Assembly (NCBI RefSeq): GCF_000321225.1
Contig: NW_004450324.1
Span: forward strand, 62,001-126,000
DNA length: 64,000 nucleotides
Direction: 5' to 3'
Origin: Odobenus rosmarus divergens
Lineage: Eukaryota > Chordata > Mammalia > Carnivora > Odobenidae
Part shown: piece by piece, positions 63,174 through 64,000 of the stretch
Position numbering within the stretch: the first letter of the stretch is position 1
Layout: every line of letters begins with the position of its first letter
The notes under the pieces: model-generated
Database searches by the model: none
Seen by the model: the letters and a program-made list of their open reading frames with translations, nothing else
What the model was told of the DNA's origin: nothing
Position numbers and translations under genes: made by a program

Positions 63174-63305
63174 CTGAAAAAAACATATAATTAACTGCCT
63201 TTAAAATATTTTGCTAAAAAATAACAATATTTTATTCTTTTAAAGTTATAACTACCTGAATAACAGTATTTTATAATCAAAAAATTAATATAAGAACTCT
63301 GTTTA

Positions 63306-63504
63306 GGGGCGCCTGGGTGGCTCAGTCATTGGGCGTCTGCCTTCGGCTCCAGTAGTGATCCCAGGGTCCTGGGATTGAGCCCCACATCGGGCTCCCTGCT
63401 CGGCAGGAAGCCTGCTTCTCCCTCTCCCACCCCCGCCCCCCCTTATGTTCCCTCTCTCGCTGTGTCTCTGTCAAATAAATAAATAAATCTTTAAAAAAAA
63501 AAAA
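63306..63504 (+). mobile_element. Can-SINE, close to an exon acceptor
   Basis: Canonical young copy with a long poly-A. Flanks AACTCTGTTTAG / AACTCTGTTTAG. Antisense to UBR3, about 130 bases upstream of the exon 1 acceptor. Confidence 0.93.
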
Positions 63505-63533
63505 AAAAACTCTGTTTAGAAGGTAGTTATCAT

Positions 63534-63731
63534 TGGGGTGCCTGGGTGGCTTAGTCAGTTAAGCATCTGCCTTCGGCTCAGGTCATGATCCGAGAGTCCT
63601 GGGATCGAGCCCCATGTCGGGCTCCCTGCTCAGCGGGGAGTCTGCCTGTCCCTCTACCCCTGCCCCTCCACCCTGCTCATGCTCTCACTCACTTTCTCTC
63701 AAATAAATAAATAAAATCTTTAAAAAAAAGA
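63534..63731 (+). mobile_element. Can-SINE
   Basis: GGGGTGCCTGGGTGGCTTAG head and poly-A tail. Perfect duplication AGAAGGTAGTTAT at 63518 and 63732. Separated from the previous SINE by about 30 bases. Confidence 0.93.
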
Positions 63732-64000
63732 AGAAGGTAGTTATTCACCCAGCCCCCAGCCTAGGGTAGACTTGCTCAGAAATTCAATCCTCTGAGAAAA
63801 AGTAGATGGAGAAAACAGATGACTTCATTAAGGTATTAAGCACTTAATTTGGTTAAAAAGCACTCAATTTGAGGATCCTTTATTTCCAGATATATAAATG
63901 TAAACATAACACCATTTCAAAATTAGATAGTGTTTAAGAAAAAGTTAAGATCACTTCCTAAAATAAAACAAGACAGAAATCAAATAATATTGAGAGTAGT

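Larger units (their letters stand above)
57077..63014 (-). other. UBR3: UBR3 intron between exons 1 and 2
   Basis: 5.9 kb intron with eight Can-SINEs in both orientations, two L2-like pieces and one MIR-like piece. About 57700-58430 and 61405-61980 show nothing recognised. Confidence 0.75.
63174..64000 (-). other. UBR3: UBR3 intron upstream of exon 1 (partial)
   Basis: Holds two SINEs inserted almost next to each other (63306-63731). The rest is AT-rich and unremarkable. The preceding UBR3 exon is beyond the window. Confidence 0.8.

Noticed and set aside
1..64000. A new multi-gene or defence-like system
   Set aside because: The whole window is the interior of one known vertebrate gene. All exons fit UBR3 and nearly all other structure is mobile-element debris.

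Overview
The window is mammalian nuclear DNA from an arctoid (non-canid) caniform carnivore such as a bear, panda, seal or mustelid. The basis is about 40 tRNA-derived Can-SINE copies with the head GGGGCGCCTGGGTGGCTCAG, whose body differs from the dog and cat versions as I remember them. Carnivore L1 3' ends and older mammalian MIR, L2, MaLR and DNA-transposon fossils are also present. The species cannot be fixed by eye.

One protein-coding gene is recognisable: the middle of UBR3 (E3 ubiquitin-protein ligase UBR3), on the minus strand across the whole window. I located 19 consecutive coding exons between 63173 and 1185. Their splice phases match at every junction, and together they give 741 codons without a stop. 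The first exon carrying the start, the N-terminal UBR zinc finger, the C-terminal RING and the last exon all lie outside the window. The encoded part is the helical scaffold between those two zinc-binding domains.

Layout from the right edge, in transcription order. From 64000 to 56342: three exons in a SINE-rich stretch. From 56341 to 45925: a 10.4 kb intron packed with SINEs, one MaLR LTR and one L1 3' end. From 45924 to 38104: three exons, the first a short lysine/arginine-rich one. From 38103 to 24470: three exons spread among long introns. From 18005 to 15164: a compact cluster of six exons, one intron of which is mostly a solo LTR. From 15163 to 13429: an intron with a U12-type (minor spliceosome) donor. 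From 13428 to 1185: four exons, with a large intron holding nested L1 and SINE insertions.

There is no second gene, no RNA gene, no CRISPR array and no promoter that I can support. Nothing here resembles a new multi-gene system. The most interesting signals concern splicing and transcript processing: an AT-starting minor-class intron whose in-frame acceptor is not a standard AG, two tandem-acceptor exons, a sense L1 tail with AATAAA just after a donor site, and a 30:10 excess of SINEs lying antisense to the gene. Exon ends were set by reading splice consensus, frame and the remembered mammalian UBR3 protein. No alignment was run.
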